64,000 nt of DNA from Ypsolopha sequella (GCA_934047225.1 OW203991.1:7502001-7566000); one strand, 5' to 3'; shown: positions 11,283 through 22,223, counted from the stretch's first letter. The notes: generated by a model from the sequence alone, not told the origin. Numbers and translations are program-made.

Positions 11283-11695
11283 AGGTACAGAAGGGGCAGG
11301 TCTCCATGATCATTCTCCGCACAAAGCACCTCCATAGTGGCGACGTAAATCTGTCGGCTACAGTCTCCAGGATGGTGTTGGGATTGTTCCGCGTCCTGCA
11401 GATCAGGGATGTGGTCTTTTTGCGAATTATGGTTGCAAAGCCATTTAATACTCCGCAAACATCCCCGATGCACTACATAAGCGGAGCAATCCCATCAACA
11501 TCCTAAATACATTATGTATTATATTGGACTCGCAGGGTGTCCAGAGATCTCTTGGTATACTTGACCCACAGATTCCCTGTTTACAAGCTCTGGCAGTATG
11601 TCTTAAAATGCGTTAGCTTGACTTCTTCTGTACACTGGGAAAATCTGCGGGCCAACATGTTACCTCTAACCGCCAGAGCCCTGCGTTCCCTTTCA
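11283..11695 (-). pseudogene. Broken LINE reverse transcriptase C-terminus
   Basis: Read on the minus strand from about 11695, the sequence encodes RALAVRGNMLARRFSQC, continues through EEVKLTHFKTYCQS, meets a stop, then gives WVKYTKRSLDTLRVQYN. After a frame change it reads MLMGLLRLCSASGMFAE and finally CRTRNNPNTILETVADRF. I recognise these segments as the region after the polymerase domain in a common lepidopteran non-LTR element. At least two stops and two frameshifts show it is dead. The start of the protein and the catalytic motif are missing. Confidence 0.8.
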
Positions 11696-11997
11696 ATATA
11701 AATATTCAATAAATAATAACAGGTACAATAATTTAAGTAACATTCTAGAGGACACAGGTATTTTGTGTAACTGTGTCATAATGAGGGCTATTAGAACACG
11801 TCACAACAAGATAACAAGCAAGGATAGAAAAAGGCGTACTTTAGTGTTTTGAGCATGAATAACTAATTAATGATAGAAGTGGAAGAAATAAATAGAACAG
11901 TGCTAATCTAAATTGACATAAAACCAAATTGACAAGGTTTTGAAAAGGAAACATAAATAGATTCCTCAGAATGTAAGATATAATTAAGTCAAAAAAA

Positions 11998-12477
11998 TAT
12001 ACAGGGTGTTTGGGAGATTGATGTAAATATTTTGAGGGATGATCAAGAAGGTGATTTAAACATTTCTGACTGAATTTACTATTATGCAAAGTTTTGTAGT
12101 ATTCGAGATACAGACATTTTTCAGTTTTGTCGACTAAAAATTAGGTAACTGCATTTAAAAAGAATAAAACACTATTTATGGCTAAAAATGTAAGTTTAAG
12201 ATTTTATTAATATTTACACAAAAAAAATGTTTCTACGTAAAGTATTTAGCTTTATGTTTATTGCTTTTTGTTTTTTGTTTAATTGAAAAGTATTAAAATC
12301 ATATTTTTAGCCATAAATAATGTTTTATTCAAATTTTAAGTAGATAAAACTGAAAAATGTCTATAATTCGAAAACTAATAAACTTTGCATTATAGTACAT
12401 TCAGTCAGAAATGTTCAAAATCACTTTCTTTAACATCTCTGAAAATATTCACATCGATGTCCCAAACACCCTGTATA
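11998..12477. mobile_element. Fold-back MITE with ACAGGGTGTTT ends
   Basis: Ends read TATACAGGGTGTTTGGGA and the mirror image TCCCAAACACCCTGTATA after allowing small gaps. Further inside, CATTTCTGACTGAATTTACT pairs with AGTACATTCAGTCAGAAATG, and TTATGGCTAAAAATG with TTTTTAGCCATAAATAATG. About 480 bp, non-coding. TATA flanks suggest a TA-type target. Confidence 0.85.
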
Positions 12478-12931
12478 ACAAATGAAAGGGAAGTACCAAG
12501 AATATGTTATGATGTTGTACGTGTATACGTTTTGTTGCACGTCACTGTGTAACGAAACAAAAAAAAAATTTAAATGAAATCAACAATTATATAATTTCAC
12601 TGACCATAATAATAGTCACTAATGAAGACCTCGATTACACAAATATTTAATCTTACGTTCATGAACAATGATGACGACATATTTGAACAGCTGCCGAGAC
12701 GTGACGTCAGATGCTCGAAGGTTGATCTTGTAATTAGACGTTATGTAGACTGACAGCTTTGTTGACATTGTCTGGAATAACAGAAAAACTAAAAATAAGT
12801 ACAAAGGAATAATAATTTACAGTAATTGGATTCTTATTTGTTGTAACTAAATCATAAGAAATAACTACATCGCCCAAAAAACAAGTCTAAGCCAAAAACA
12901 AATTATATAAATAATTATATTTATTCTCAAG
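12478..12931. other. Spacer, nothing recognised
   Basis: AT-rich. A minus-strand 61-codon ORF (12619-12804) has no recognisable similarity. Confidence 0.4.
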
Positions 12932-12970
12932 TTCCACTTATACTGACAAGAAGTCGAAATAAATCTGGAA
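12932..12970 (+). ncRNA. Hammerhead-like motif H1 (decayed core)
   Basis: Flanks TTCCA and TGGAA form a perfect 5-bp stem I. Stem II is GAC/GTC around AAGAA, followed by GAAA and the ATC triplet. The core CTGATG is altered to CTTATA, so cleavage is unlikely. It matches the intact motifs at 35.2 and 50.2 kb in layout, and the 40.6-kb motif in downstream sequence (AATAAAGTGTTTT). Confidence 0.5.
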
Positions 12971-13244
12971 TGAATTATAATAAAGTGTTTTTTATAGGAA
13001 TACATAAACTACATGAAAAATAAATAACTTTTTCTTTTTTTATATTGATTTATTCAGAAATAGTAACCAAAACTATTTTGAATTATATGATTTATAGTGA
13101 AATACATCGCTTTGGATACTCTAACCATATATGTAAGATGTAAATTTTATGTATCAAAATATTGTTTCTTATTGTTTTCACATTGTATAATGCGCAATAA
13201 AACTCGGTCAAGCAATGATATTTGTTGACGTCTCTTTTTCTTAG

Positions 13245-13668
13245 TTAAGGTGATATACCGTGCTAGCAAAGGTCCCCGTTACTCCAGGCAGAAAGACCCG
13301 CAGTGCGAAAGGGACGGAATCGGGGAAAATTGTCAAAAAGTCGGTTTTAAATTAATTCAAAATTAACTAAAATAGCTACAAAAAATTCCATAACCAGTAA
13401 TTTAGGTGTACTTAAAACCCATCTAAATAAATATTTTTCAAGTCTGTATGCTATCCTAATTTGTCAGAATATCAAAAAAAGTGTAAATTTAGACCTGATT
13501 TCAATAATTATTTCTATCGAATAAAATTCCTCCTATCGCATTTCTGATAGACCAAAATCTAGTAAAAGGTCCCAAAATTGTTATAATAATTTATTTTACT
13601 TGGAACTTCATTAAAAGAGCAGATAAATAACTTCAAAAAGTGTTAATTTTCACGGTATAGCCCCTTAA
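13245..13668 (+). mobile_element. TTAA-ended element, family D copy 3
   Basis: Exactly 424 bp from TTAA to TTAA. The terminal inverted repeat is TTAAGGTGATATACCGTG against TTAAGGGGCTATACCGTG, with 15 of 18 matching. The interior keeps GTTACTCCAGGCAGAAAGAC and GTGCGAAAGGGACGGAATC. The frame open in the 6.7-kb and 58.2-kb copies is broken here. This copy gives the clearest view of the family termini. Confidence 0.85.
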
Positions 13669-13689
13669 CAAGTGTGCACACTAATAAAG

Positions 13690-13846
13690 GTCCTCACGAA
13701 TCAAGCTTGTCTTAGTTTGAGGACCGCCATCTTTTGAATTAAATAAGTTTTCAGTGTACCCACATACATGTCAAAATTATTTTTGTGATTTATTTAATGT
13801 ATGTTTCATTCTTAATAAAGTTATTTTTATCTTATCTTATCTATGT
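13690..13846 (+). mobile_element. LINE 3' end with CTTAT tail
   Basis: The segment ends AATAAAGTTATTTTTATC followed by TTATCTTATCT, a LINE terminus form I recognise from lepidopteran sequence. There is a polyadenylation-like AATAAA just before the tail. No coding sequence remains. Confidence 0.5.
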
Positions 13847-14073
13847 ATGTAAGTGCATTATAAACTAGACAGTAAGACTATAGTTTTGAATTAAATGTAA
13901 GAACAATTTTTTAATATTTTTTTATGACATTATAAAAAAATTATCGTCCAAACACGATAATTCTCAGTAGATCAATAAAATGAGACTTTTATTTCTCTAT
14001 AGATCCAATCTTCAACTGGTGGATCTACTGTGTCTTTTGTTCTCATTAGGTCCATATGTATCTAATGAAAAAA

Positions 14074-14431
14074 ACCGGCCAAGTGCGAGTCAGACTCGCG
14101 TACCTAGGGTTCCGTATTGTGGATGATAAATTTAATTTAGTAATTTTTTTTTCGTGTATTTCTTAACCGCTTTATTTTTCCTGTAATCTTTACGTAAACA
14201 GATATTACCATGATTTTTTTCATATTTTTTGGTCCCCAGTTTTGGAGATAACGGGGGGGGGGGGGACATACATATTTTTGTGTTTTTTTAAAGATTTCTC
14301 GAATTTTAGTGCCAGTAAATATAGTAAAAGTAAATATTTTTTCAATCAACTTTTTAATATCTACAATTTGATACCCATATTGTATTTTCAGGCTAATATT
14401 TTTCATTTTTCTCACTTTTGTTTTGGAAATA
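14074..14431 (+). repeat. Family E-like repeat, left half
   Basis: Begins ACCGGCCAAGTGCGAGTCAG and includes GGGTTCCGTATT, as in family E, but then diverges. It carries a run of 13 G at 14253-14265. It stops at the tail of the LINE that starts at 14432. The matching end, with GGACGGACGGACAACGGAG, is found beyond the LINE at 19240-19536. The LINE therefore probably inserted into this repeat. Confidence 0.6.
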
Positions 14432-14704
14432 TTTTTATTTTATTTTATTTTATTTAAATGGTACAGTAACAAATTACAAACAAAACATTCACATAACATT
14501 TTGACAATCGAATAACAAGTAATGTTCATAATTAGATAATAACCGTACACAACATTGGAAATAACAGATATAACAATTGACAATTTAGAACACAAAGAGC
14601 ATGAATAAAATGACTATAAAAAGATTAGGAAGATATACATAAATATATAATATAACTAAATACATATAATTATATAAATTTTAACATTTACAAAACATAC
14701 AAGC

Positions 14705-17575
14705 TTAGTCTGATAACAAAAATAATTTATGTTTAAAGCAGCCAGGACTGTCAAAGAAAATATCACAATCCTCTGCAATGTTGTTGTACTCACGACACAT
14801 TCGATACAGTGGGTTATTATGAGAAACATTGTTATTTGTATTAGGTATATGAAATGGCTTAGGATGTCTAACAGATCTTCTGTTACACTTAAAGGATAAG
14901 TGTGACAGCAGGTCTGTATCAGCGGTTGAGTTTACAATTTTATGCAACATGACAAGATCAGAAACCTTTCTTCGTTGATTGAGCGTAAGTAACTTAAAAT
15001 AATCTAATCGTTCTTCATATGTACTTAATTTCCGCCTTTTGCCAATTTTTGCACAGATGTAACGTAGCACACGGGCTTGAATTTTTTCTAATCTTAAATC
15101 ATGCTTAGCATAAATTGGAGACCACACTGAACTACAATACTCCAAAGTACTTCGGACCAAAGAATTATACAAAATTAATATAGATTCAGTTTTTTTGAAA
15201 GGTTTTGTAGTGCGAAATATGAATCCGATCAATTTATTTGCTTTACTTATAATATGATCATAATGGGGAACGAATGTTAATTTACTGTCAAAATATACAC
15301 CTAAATCCTTTACAATTTCGACTCTGTCAAGTCCGACATTATTTATTTTATAAGAAAAATTAATAAAGTTAACTTTTTTAGTAAAAGAAATAAATTGACA
15401 TTTACTTATGTTTAGGGACATATAATTTTGAATACACCATTGATGTAGGACATCGAGATCACTTTGAATAGCGACACAATCGTCAACTGTTTTAATTTTA
15501 CAAAAGATTTTTAAGTCATCTGCGTACGCAAGACATTCACAATTCAGATTACCCAACAAATCGTTAATAAATATTAAAAACAGTAAGGGTCCCAAATTTG
15601 ATCCTTGCGGAACTCCAGTTGTTGGCTCAAAAGGAATTGATTCGTACCCATATATTGATACTATTTGACTACGACTGCGCAAATAGGAACTAAACCATCT
15701 GAACAAACTACCATGGATGCCTATGTGTTCTAGTTTGATCAGTAAGATGTGATGATTAACACGATCGAAGGCCTTCGCAAAATCAGTATACACTGAGTCA
15801 ACTTGAGCCTTATTATTAAAAGCTTTAGACAGATAGTTACTATATGTGAGAAGATTTGTGGTTGTGGATCTGCCCGTAACGAAACCGTGTTGACTGTCAT
15901 GTAATTTGTGACGAAATTGGATATTAACAGAATCATAAACTAAGGATTCAAGAATTTTACTAAAACACGATAATGAGCATACCGGGCGATACTTAGATAC
16001 GTCACGTTTATTTCCAGATTTGTGGATAGGCAATGTTTTTGATATTTTCCATAAACAAGGTACAACACCTTCAGATAGTGATTTGGTATAGGCTATGTGT
16101 AAAGGTTTGACAAGAGCTGAGGCACAAAGTCGTATAAATATTGGAGGAAGACCGTCAGGACCAGCACCTTTGTTTATATCCAAAGACTTTAATTTATTAA
16201 GAACATCACTTTCAAGAATCTGTATGTGTGATATGCTATAATTTGAGGCAGGATAGTCAGGTACATAATCAGGCGTAGATGATGGTGCATATACAGACTG
16301 AAAGTATTCGGCAAACAGGTTAGTGATGTCTTGACCATTATCAGCGGTTACGTTATTGTAAAAGACAGAGGCAGGAATGTTATTTGTAGTTTTCTTCATT
16401 TTGGTGTATCTCCAAAAGGCTTTAATATTATGAAGAAGATCGCATTCGATATTGTATATAAATTTAGTAAAGCAATCTTTTAAAGAAGTTTTAGCTCTTG
16501 ATCTTAGTAGGGAGAAGGTATCAAAATCTCTAGGATTACCGAACTTTTTATAACGATGGTGAAATTTATTTTTCTGCTTCAATAGCCTTATAAGAGGGGC
16601 GCTAAACCACGAAGGGTAGCATGACTGTTTAGGTTTGGATTTTGGTGTGTTTTTATCAATTATTTGCCAAATAACATTATACAATTCCAGTACAAAGTCA
16701 TTACAATTCAATGAATCATAGAATTTCCAATCAATAGAATTGAGTTGAGACAAACATGCCTCATAATCAGTTTTATGAAATTGATATCTGGGAGTTGTTG
16801 TGTCTGGGGTAAGTGTTTTAAGGTGAGGAAATTCAACGATAATTTGCAATGGTGGGTGATGAAGATCAATAGTACTAATAGGGTCAGACTCAAAGATTTC
16901 CAATTTAACATTGTGACTTGCTAAGATAAGATCAAGAATTCTGTTATTATTATTTGTTATGTGATTCATTTGATGAAGATTACAAGTGCTAATTAGTTCA
17001 TGTAAGTTAATTTCTTTAGTGTTAGTAACTCCTATTGGAAATAAATGTTTATCAATTTGAGACCATGTGATGTCAGATAAGTTAAAATCCCCAATAATCA
17101 ATTGATTATCAGCGTTATCTGCCAAGATGACTTCTTCACAGTTGGTTAGGAAATTTGAATATACTTCAACAGGTAAGTATGATGGTAAATATACAAGACA
17201 CAAACTAAGCAATTTATTACCTATTTGAATTTGTATCCACAAGTCTTCAACAAATTTAGTTTGCCAATCTGATCTATGTGTAACTTTAAACTTTTTAGAA
17301 ACACCTATTATAACTCCCCCACCCGACCCCTTATTATACTTCTCCATAAAGGCCAAATCACGATCTCTACGAATTACATTGTACCTATGATCTAAGTATT
17401 CATTAGAGTAGAACGTGTCATCCAGCCAAGTTTCACATATACAAATTATATCATAATTATTACTAAGTATAGAGGTAAAAATATCTTGGGATTTTGTTTT
17501 CATCCCACGCACATTCTGATAATAAATATTTATAGACATATAGGACTTATTTGCAAGCAAAACAATAACCAACAA
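14705..17575 (-). CDS. LINE ORF2: endonuclease and reverse transcriptase
   Basis: 956 residues. The enzyme nicks target DNA and copies the element RNA into the nick. The N-terminal endonuclease (about residues 14-250) shows NVRGMK (21-26), the catalytic ICETW (E48), GGGVIIGVSKKF (85-96), GDFN (162-165) and, in place of the usual SDH motif, DLHHPP (237-242), keeping the histidine. The reverse transcriptase (about 470-760) shows PIHKSGNKRDVSKYRPV (516-532), the first aspartate in TDFAKAFD (D598), GVPQGSNLGPLLF (654-666), the catalytic YADD (684-687) and LGVYFDSKL (758-766). The C-terminal part has HDLRLEKIQARVLRYI (825-840) and ends DSPGCFKHKLFLLSD. Length suits the CR1/Jockey group. There is no frameshift or stop, so it is probably functional. 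The loss of the serine and aspartate before the endonuclease histidine is unusual and may lower nicking activity. The start is the first methionine. MSI at residue 13 is an alternative that sits closer to the domain. Confidence 0.9.
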   Translation of the reverse strand: MLVIVLLANKSYMSINIYYQNVRGMKTKSQDIFTSILSNNYDIICICETWLDDTFYSNEYLDHRYNVIRRDRDLAFMEKYNKGSGGGVIIGVSKKFKVTHRSDWQTKFVEDLWIQIQIGNKLLSLCLVYLPSYLPVEVYSNFLTNCEEVILADNADNQLIIGDFNLSDITWSQIDKHLFPIGVTNTKEINLHELISTCNLHQMNHITNNNNRILDLILASHNVKLEIFESDPISTIDLHHPPLQIIVEFPHLKTLTPDTTTPRYQFHKTDYEACLSQLNSIDWKFYDSLNCNDFVLELYNVIWQIIDKNTPKSKPKQSCYPSWFSAPLIRLLKQKNKFHHRYKKFGNPRDFDTFSLLRSRAKTSLKDCFTKFIYNIECDLLHNIKAFWRYTKMKKTTNNIPASVFYNNVTADNGQDITNLFAEYFQSVYAPSSTPDYVPDYPASNYSISHIQILESDVLNKLKSLDINKGAGPDGLPPIFIRLCASALVKPLHIAYTKSLSEGVVPCLWKISKTLPIHKSGNKRDVSKYRPVCSLSCFSKILESLVYDSVNIQFRHKLHDSQHGFVTGRSTTTNLLTYSNYLSKAFNNKAQVDSVYTDFAKAFDRVNHHILLIKLEHIGIHGSLFRWFSSYLRSRSQIVSIYGYESIPFEPTTGVPQGSNLGPLLFLIFINDLLGNLNCECLAYADDLKIFCKIKTVDDCVAIQSDLDVLHQWCIQNYMSLNISKCQFISFTKKVNFINFSYKINNVGLDRVEIVKDLGVYFDSKLTFVPHYDHIISKANKLIGFIFRTTKPFKKTESILILYNSLVRSTLEYCSSVWSPIYAKHDLRLEKIQARVLRYICAKIGKRRKLSTYEERLDYFKLLTLNQRRKVSDLVMLHKIVNSTADTDLLSHLSFKCNRRSVRHPKPFHIPNTNNNVSHNNPLYRMCREYNNIAEDCDIFFDSPGCFKHKLFLLSD

Positions 17576-17635
17576 CGAAATAGAGTAGACACAAATATAA
17601 ACTTATCAAATAAAATGTAATATTATATTATAAAA

Positions 17636-18682
17636 TTATTGAATATTTGCAAGGACGTCCATATTTTTGATGAGAATTTGCGGGGCTTGCTCATCTTTCC
17701 TCATATATATCCTGCCGTTCCGTACCCACACAAACTTGTAAGATTTTTCTTTGGATTTGAGTCGGGCGGCCGCGTGTAAGGATTTGTTATGTGGGGAAAG
17801 ATGTTCAGACACATAAACAGGTCGCTTTTCACCACCTATACCAAGCAAAGCTGTGTTAAATTTGTCTTCTGAATTCGCTTTGTTATATCTTGCGACAGCA
17901 GAGTAAAATTCATCCCTGCATCGAGTGCTGCGCAGTTTAACAACAATGGAACGTGGTCTCTTGTCATCGTTTCGCATTTTAGCAACCCTGGTTGCGTGCA
18001 GAATATCCTTATCTTCGAGTTTCAATGATACGACGCTTGCAAATTGTTGCAAAAGATTGGGAATATTTTCTGCTCGATTTTCAGGTATTCCATTAATCTC
18101 CAGGTTTGAATCACGAAGATTTTGTTCCAGAGAATTCAGACGGTCAACGAGTTGTTCAGACGTGGTCCTCATGGTGCTACATTCAGCTTGCAGATCTTTG
18201 TTGGCAGTAGATAATGAAACAATCCTTTTAGTCAAATCTTCAAAATGGGCTGAATCATACTCAACTGACTTTTTCAGTGCCTCAATATCGTTCCTTATTC
18301 CAGAAAGTTCGGTCTTAAGGAGATCTCGAATGATAATCTTGATTTCTGTTTGCATAGTAGTTCTAATTTCAGCTCTAATAACATTCAGTAATGCACTATC
18401 AACTTCGCTGGATGGATTGAGAGTGGTAATAGTTGCTGCGGTGGCTGTGGTTGTAGTGTTTGGGCTGCCACCAGTCGCTGGTGTTCCTGTTCCCAAGTTG
18501 CGACGGGGCCTGGTTGTCGAACAGGTGGTGCAGATCCATATAGAATGCGAATCATTAATTATCTTTTTATAATGAGTACATGTCACACCAGCGCAGATAA
18601 AGTGCCATGCTTTTTCACAATATGCACACACAAGCTTTTCATTCGGCTTAACTGGACGAGTGCAGGTTTCGCAGTTGGTCAT
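17636..18682 (-). CDS. LINE ORF1: PHD finger, coiled coil, FP-like domain
   Basis: 348 residues; the RNA-binding, chaperone-like protein of the LINE particle. A PHD-type C4HC3 finger opens the protein: C4, C7, C19, C22, H27, C30, C51, C54. A Thr/Ala-rich linker follows (about 60-90), then a predicted coiled coil (about 130-195, heptads such as DLTKRIVSLSTANKDLQAEC). The C-terminal half (about 195-348) reads NLEINGIPE, HATRVAKM, RPRSIVVKLRSTRCRDEFY, PVYVSEHLSPHNKSLHAAAR and YKFVWVRNGRIYMRKDE. This half resembles the RNA-recognition and C-terminal region of LINE ORF1 proteins, and also the baculovirus FP (few-polyhedra) family, whose domain is known in lepidopteran LINEs. ORF1 starts at the first ATG after a non-coding leader and ends about 60 bp before ORF2. 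No breaks are seen. Confidence 0.85.
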   Translation of the reverse strand: MTNCETCTRPVKPNEKLVCAYCEKAWHFICAGVTCTHYKKIINDSHSIWICTTCSTTRPRRNLGTGTPATGGSPNTTTTATAATITTLNPSSEVDSALLNVIRAEIRTTMQTEIKIIIRDLLKTELSGIRNDIEALKKSVEYDSAHFEDLTKRIVSLSTANKDLQAECSTMRTTSEQLVDRLNSLEQNLRDSNLEINGIPENRAENIPNLLQQFASVVSLKLEDKDILHATRVAKMRNDDKRPRSIVVKLRSTRCRDEFYSAVARYNKANSEDKFNTALLGIGGEKRPVYVSEHLSPHNKSLHAAARLKSKEKSYKFVWVRNGRIYMRKDEQAPQILIKNMDVLANIQ

Positions 18683-19239
18683 TGCTATTGCGTGCAGTAT
18701 CTGTTATACTATTATGGAACTGGGTAGCTGATTCAAATAGAGGCAAATATTATAATGGTTATAGTGGTAGGTATAACAGTCTCGAATTAAGTAAATTGTT
18801 TACAATTTACTTTAAAAAGGCAATATTTGATGCCAATATTCACTCGCTGAGTTTCTGTAGGTAGAAGAGAGACGATAAGGCGCAGTTGTTACAGTTCGTA
18901 AAAGCCCAACGGTCTTGGTGGAATGCTATGTAAACTTGGGGGCCGGGCAGCACAAAGCGAAGGAAAGTCGTTTCGCCACAACAACTATAAACACTGTATA
19001 GTGATTAAAGCTATCGAAGTCACAGCAGCGTCGGACGCCGCACGCAATAAAACCGGTCAGCCGACTGGTTGCTTGAGATAGTCACCGGTTATGCTGAACC
19101 GCACAAACTATTCACTGCAGCGATATCAAAGCAAAATCTCTTGGGTATTTTTGCTTATAACTATTGATACACTTAATCAATTTCAACAATAGTAACGTCA
19201 CCACTTAGCTTTTACACAGGGCTACACGAATATATAAAG

Positions 19240-19536
19240 AAAAATGTTTACTTCAAGCTTTAAACTCGATTTGGAATAAAAATTTACGGAGCGATTAATA
19301 ACGTGACTTTACTGTTCAACTACCCGTCGTATTGAATTTTTGAACAATTTAAAATTTTTTATATTTTTTTGCACCTTAATATGTGGGCAAATGAATGTTA
19401 TTTTTGCTCTAAATTTCAAGTATTTATCTTTAACGGTGCTAAAGTTATGAGGCTGTGACGTACGGACGGACGGACAACGGAGTCTCACCATAAGGTTTCT
19501 TTTGTACCTTTTAGGTACTACGGAAACCTAAAAAAT
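19240..19536 (+). repeat. Family E-like repeat, right half
   Basis: Ends with GACGTACGGACGGACGGACA, ACGGAGTCTCACC and GTACTACGGAAACCTA, the usual right end of family E and its relatives. Together with 14074-14431 it would make an element of about 700 bp. I infer it was split by the LINE. The diverged fragment at 20335-20466 belongs to the same wider group. Confidence 0.5.
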
Positions 19537-20334
19537 TTGGATCCTACTCAGTTTATTAGTGGATAGTGGATAAAATATGGATCAACTAGGACTTTTTGTT
19601 TCCTGTTACGTAAGCTCAACAGGGTTCAAACGACGGGTAGAGACGGGCTCTTATTTTTTCATTCTCCGACAATCTGTTTTCAGATTGATTTTAATTTAAC
19701 AGGGTTCCTCGTGATATTTTCAGTAATAAACCTTTTAAATGAATACGAAACACTAAAAGCTCGACAGCATTAATTTATGAGATCGTAACAAAACTTGTGC
19801 TTCGAAAACTATAATTTTGTTTTTCCTACTATATTCTCTCTGAAAACTACTAGAGATGAGCAAGGACCTGGTTTTGCCTGGTATCCGATACCCACTTATC
19901 CGAAATCGAAAAATACATGATGTGCGTGATTCCCTTCACCGATGCTCTTTGACGATCAACTGAATTTAATTATTATATTACACTAGCTTTTGCTTCCGAC
20001 TTCGTCTGCGTTGACCTCATAATACCGAAATCAGTGTACAGCGACATCTAGGTATACGCTCCATAAACTAATTGACTTTTTTTAAAGGGTATCGTAATGT
20101 AGATAGACGCAGTTCCATGTGTGTGGAAATACTGATCTGATATACCCTACTTATTTTAAAGAAAATTATAATAATTATACCCTACTCAATGAGTTCTAAA
20201 CAATTACACCCCACAAGCCAGGAAAAGTAAAAATATTTTTTCTTTACTGTTTTTATAAGTGCTTAAAAATATTGTTATTACATTTTTAATTCGACATTCG
20301 GTTTTGGGTTAACATTTTACACAACATATCAAAA
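19537..20334. other. Spacer, nothing recognised
   Basis: AT-rich. I saw no coding region or paired repeat apart from weak E-like words near the right edge. Confidence 0.4.
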
Positions 20335-20466
20335 TTTCACGTCTCTATCTAATTTCATCTAAGAGCTAGAGACCCGTGACATACGGACGGAGAGACAGCT
20401 AGGCAGACTGATAGTTGAGTCTTATTAATAGACCTCCGTTTTGCCTTTTGTGTACAGAACCCTAAA
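20335..20466 (+). repeat. Diverged family E-like end
   Basis: Carries GACATACGGACGGAGAGACA and TGTGTACAGAACCCTAAAA, like the right terminus of family E, but heavily changed. Only this end is present. Confidence 0.5.
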
Positions 20467-20803
20467 AATGGAAATTAGAATTGTTTTCTTTTTTTCAATC
20501 ATAGTTATTTTGATGGATTTTCGAATAATAACTATCCGAAATAAGACCGGATCTAAAAAAATACCCACCACCGAGTACCGCATCTAAACCGAGCTATCCG
20601 CGTACAACTCAGTACAATACGAACATGTAAATGCAATTTCAGTAAGTTTTAATGATAACTTTCAGTGAGTAGATCTGAAATTATTACTCCCATCGGCCTT
20701 TAATTATCCTCAATTAAAAGCCAAGTAAAGTTTTGTGTACTTCTGTCAAAAAACGCAAATCTAAGAACTGATTGGATGTACTATTTGACATGCATACGGT
20801 TAC

Positions 20804-21512
20804 CAGACGATAGGACTTGTCCTGACATGTCAGTATTTTACGGCCCCTATCAGGGTTCCGGCCCGACTTTGAAAATGTCAGGATTTTTGGCTAATTAAGG
20901 TCCTAGTAAATAAAATCTTAATACTTATGTTTTATTTATTAATAGGAACCTTTTCTCTTCTTTGGTAACAATCAAATTAAATTGCACTAAATAATAATCA
21001 ACGCAACATAGAGAAGTCTACAGTAAAGTCATAGACGAATACAGCCTACAGATTCCTTATAACAGGCGACCGATTTCTGTCAACACATCTGACTGAACCA
21101 GCAGATACAATTCGCCACTCCAAAATAATATGTTTCGGTAGGCCAAACCAAAATGGCTTCTGTATTTATTACGTTAGAGTTTTTGTCTTCGGGAAAGATA
21201 AGTTTGTGGCGCTATACGTAAGATTGCAGTATCCCATTTCGATTGTTGACAGAATTTTTTGTACGCAAGATGTTGAACAATAGACGTCTTTCTGGGCTGT
21301 ATTGTCTATGAGTAAAGTACAGTAAAGTATATAAATATACAGTATGTACAGTAGTGTAGATCAGGTTATAATAAGCATAGTATCTTATTATGTATCATAG
21401 TATCTTACTAATGTTTTATAGTAAGCTACATAGTACATACTTAAATACCGCATCGAGTGCCACGAGTTCGCAGGACTTTTCAGTTTTTCATCTGGTAACC
21501 CTCGACATACAA
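20804..21512. mobile_element. Possible inverted-repeat element
   Basis: GCATACGGTTACCAGACGAT at the left has a partial mirror CATCTGGTAACCCTCGAC at the right. The terminal match is short and the interior shows no coding. I list it only as a candidate. Confidence 0.25.
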
Positions 21513-21920
21513 CATCGGAAAAATATACAAACTCACTTTTGGCCTTTATTGTTATGGTTATAACATAGAAAAGAGGGTCGGTACAAAATTATTTATTGGT
21601 TCAAATATCTTAACTTAAAAATATCAATTTTAAGGCAAAGCCTGTCATTTAAGAGTCATTTGCTTCTGATCGTAGGGACAGTTTAATTGATACAGTTAAC
21701 CGAAAAAGAGAAAAGCATGCAATTTATTAAAGCGTATTTACAATTTTAAAATTAAATTAAAATAAACATGATTGTATGCAAGTATGCCCAGTCAGATCAT
21801 GAAATGCCTAATTCTACGATGTACCGACGACTTGTGACGAGTATGTTTGTTGTATAAATAAAAGCAGTTTCAGAAAATACTATAAACTTTTGTATCGAGC
21901 TAGATAAAGTTGCGTTTTAT

Positions 21921-22223
21921 TAGGGTTTCGTACCCAAAGGGCAACCAACAGGACCCTATTATTACTAAGACTCCGCTGTCCGTCTGTCCGTCTGTCTGTC
22001 CGTATGTCACCAGGCTGTATCTCTAGAACCGTGATAGTTAGACAGTTGAAATTTTCACAGATGATGTATTTCTGTTGCCGCTATAACAACAAATACTGAA
22101 AAACACGATAAAATAAATATTTAAGGGGGCTCCCATATAACAGACATGTTTTTTTGCGGTTTTTATAGATAATGGTACGGAACCCTTCGTGCGTAAGTCC
22201 GACTCGCACTTGGCTGGTTTTTT
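21921..22223 (-). repeat. Dispersed repeat, family E copy 2
   Basis: Reverse-oriented copy: starts TAGGGTTTCGTACCCAAAGG and ends GACTCGCACTTGGCTGG. It includes a CCGTCTGTCCGTCTGTCTGT tract and ATTTCTGTTGCCGCTATAAC. Confidence 0.9.

Larger units (their letters stand above)
14432..19130 (-). mobile_element. Full-length or near full-length LINE, both ORFs intact
   Basis: Non-LTR retrotransposon on the minus strand. Order in transcript sense: a CpG-containing 5' UTR (about 19130-18683), ORF1 (18682-17636), a gap of about 60 bp, ORF2 (17575-14705), a 3' UTR of about 270 bp, and a tail of AAATA repeats at 14432-14455. Both ORFs are uninterrupted, which points to a recent insertion. ORF order and domains fit the CR1/Jockey group, and there is no RNase H domain after the polymerase. 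The exact 5' end and target duplication could not be fixed by eye. Confidence 0.85.

Noticed and set aside
11283..11506. Plus-strand 85-codon ORF at 11249-11506
   Set aside because: Antisense of the broken LINE polymerase.
14253..14265. 13-G run as a G-quadruplex regulatory site
   Set aside because: A single homopolymer in a repeat remnant. No second G tract nearby and no gene to regulate.
17925..18572. 215-codon plus-strand ORF
   Set aside because: Antisense shadow of LINE ORF1.
17636..18682. Integrated baculovirus gene
   Set aside because: The C-terminal part resembles the FP family, but the PHD finger, the ORF2 downstream and the repeat tail show it is LINE ORF1.
17636..18682. Host PHD-finger chromatin gene
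   Set aside because: Intronless, followed by a polymerase ORF in the same orientation, and no other chromatin domain.
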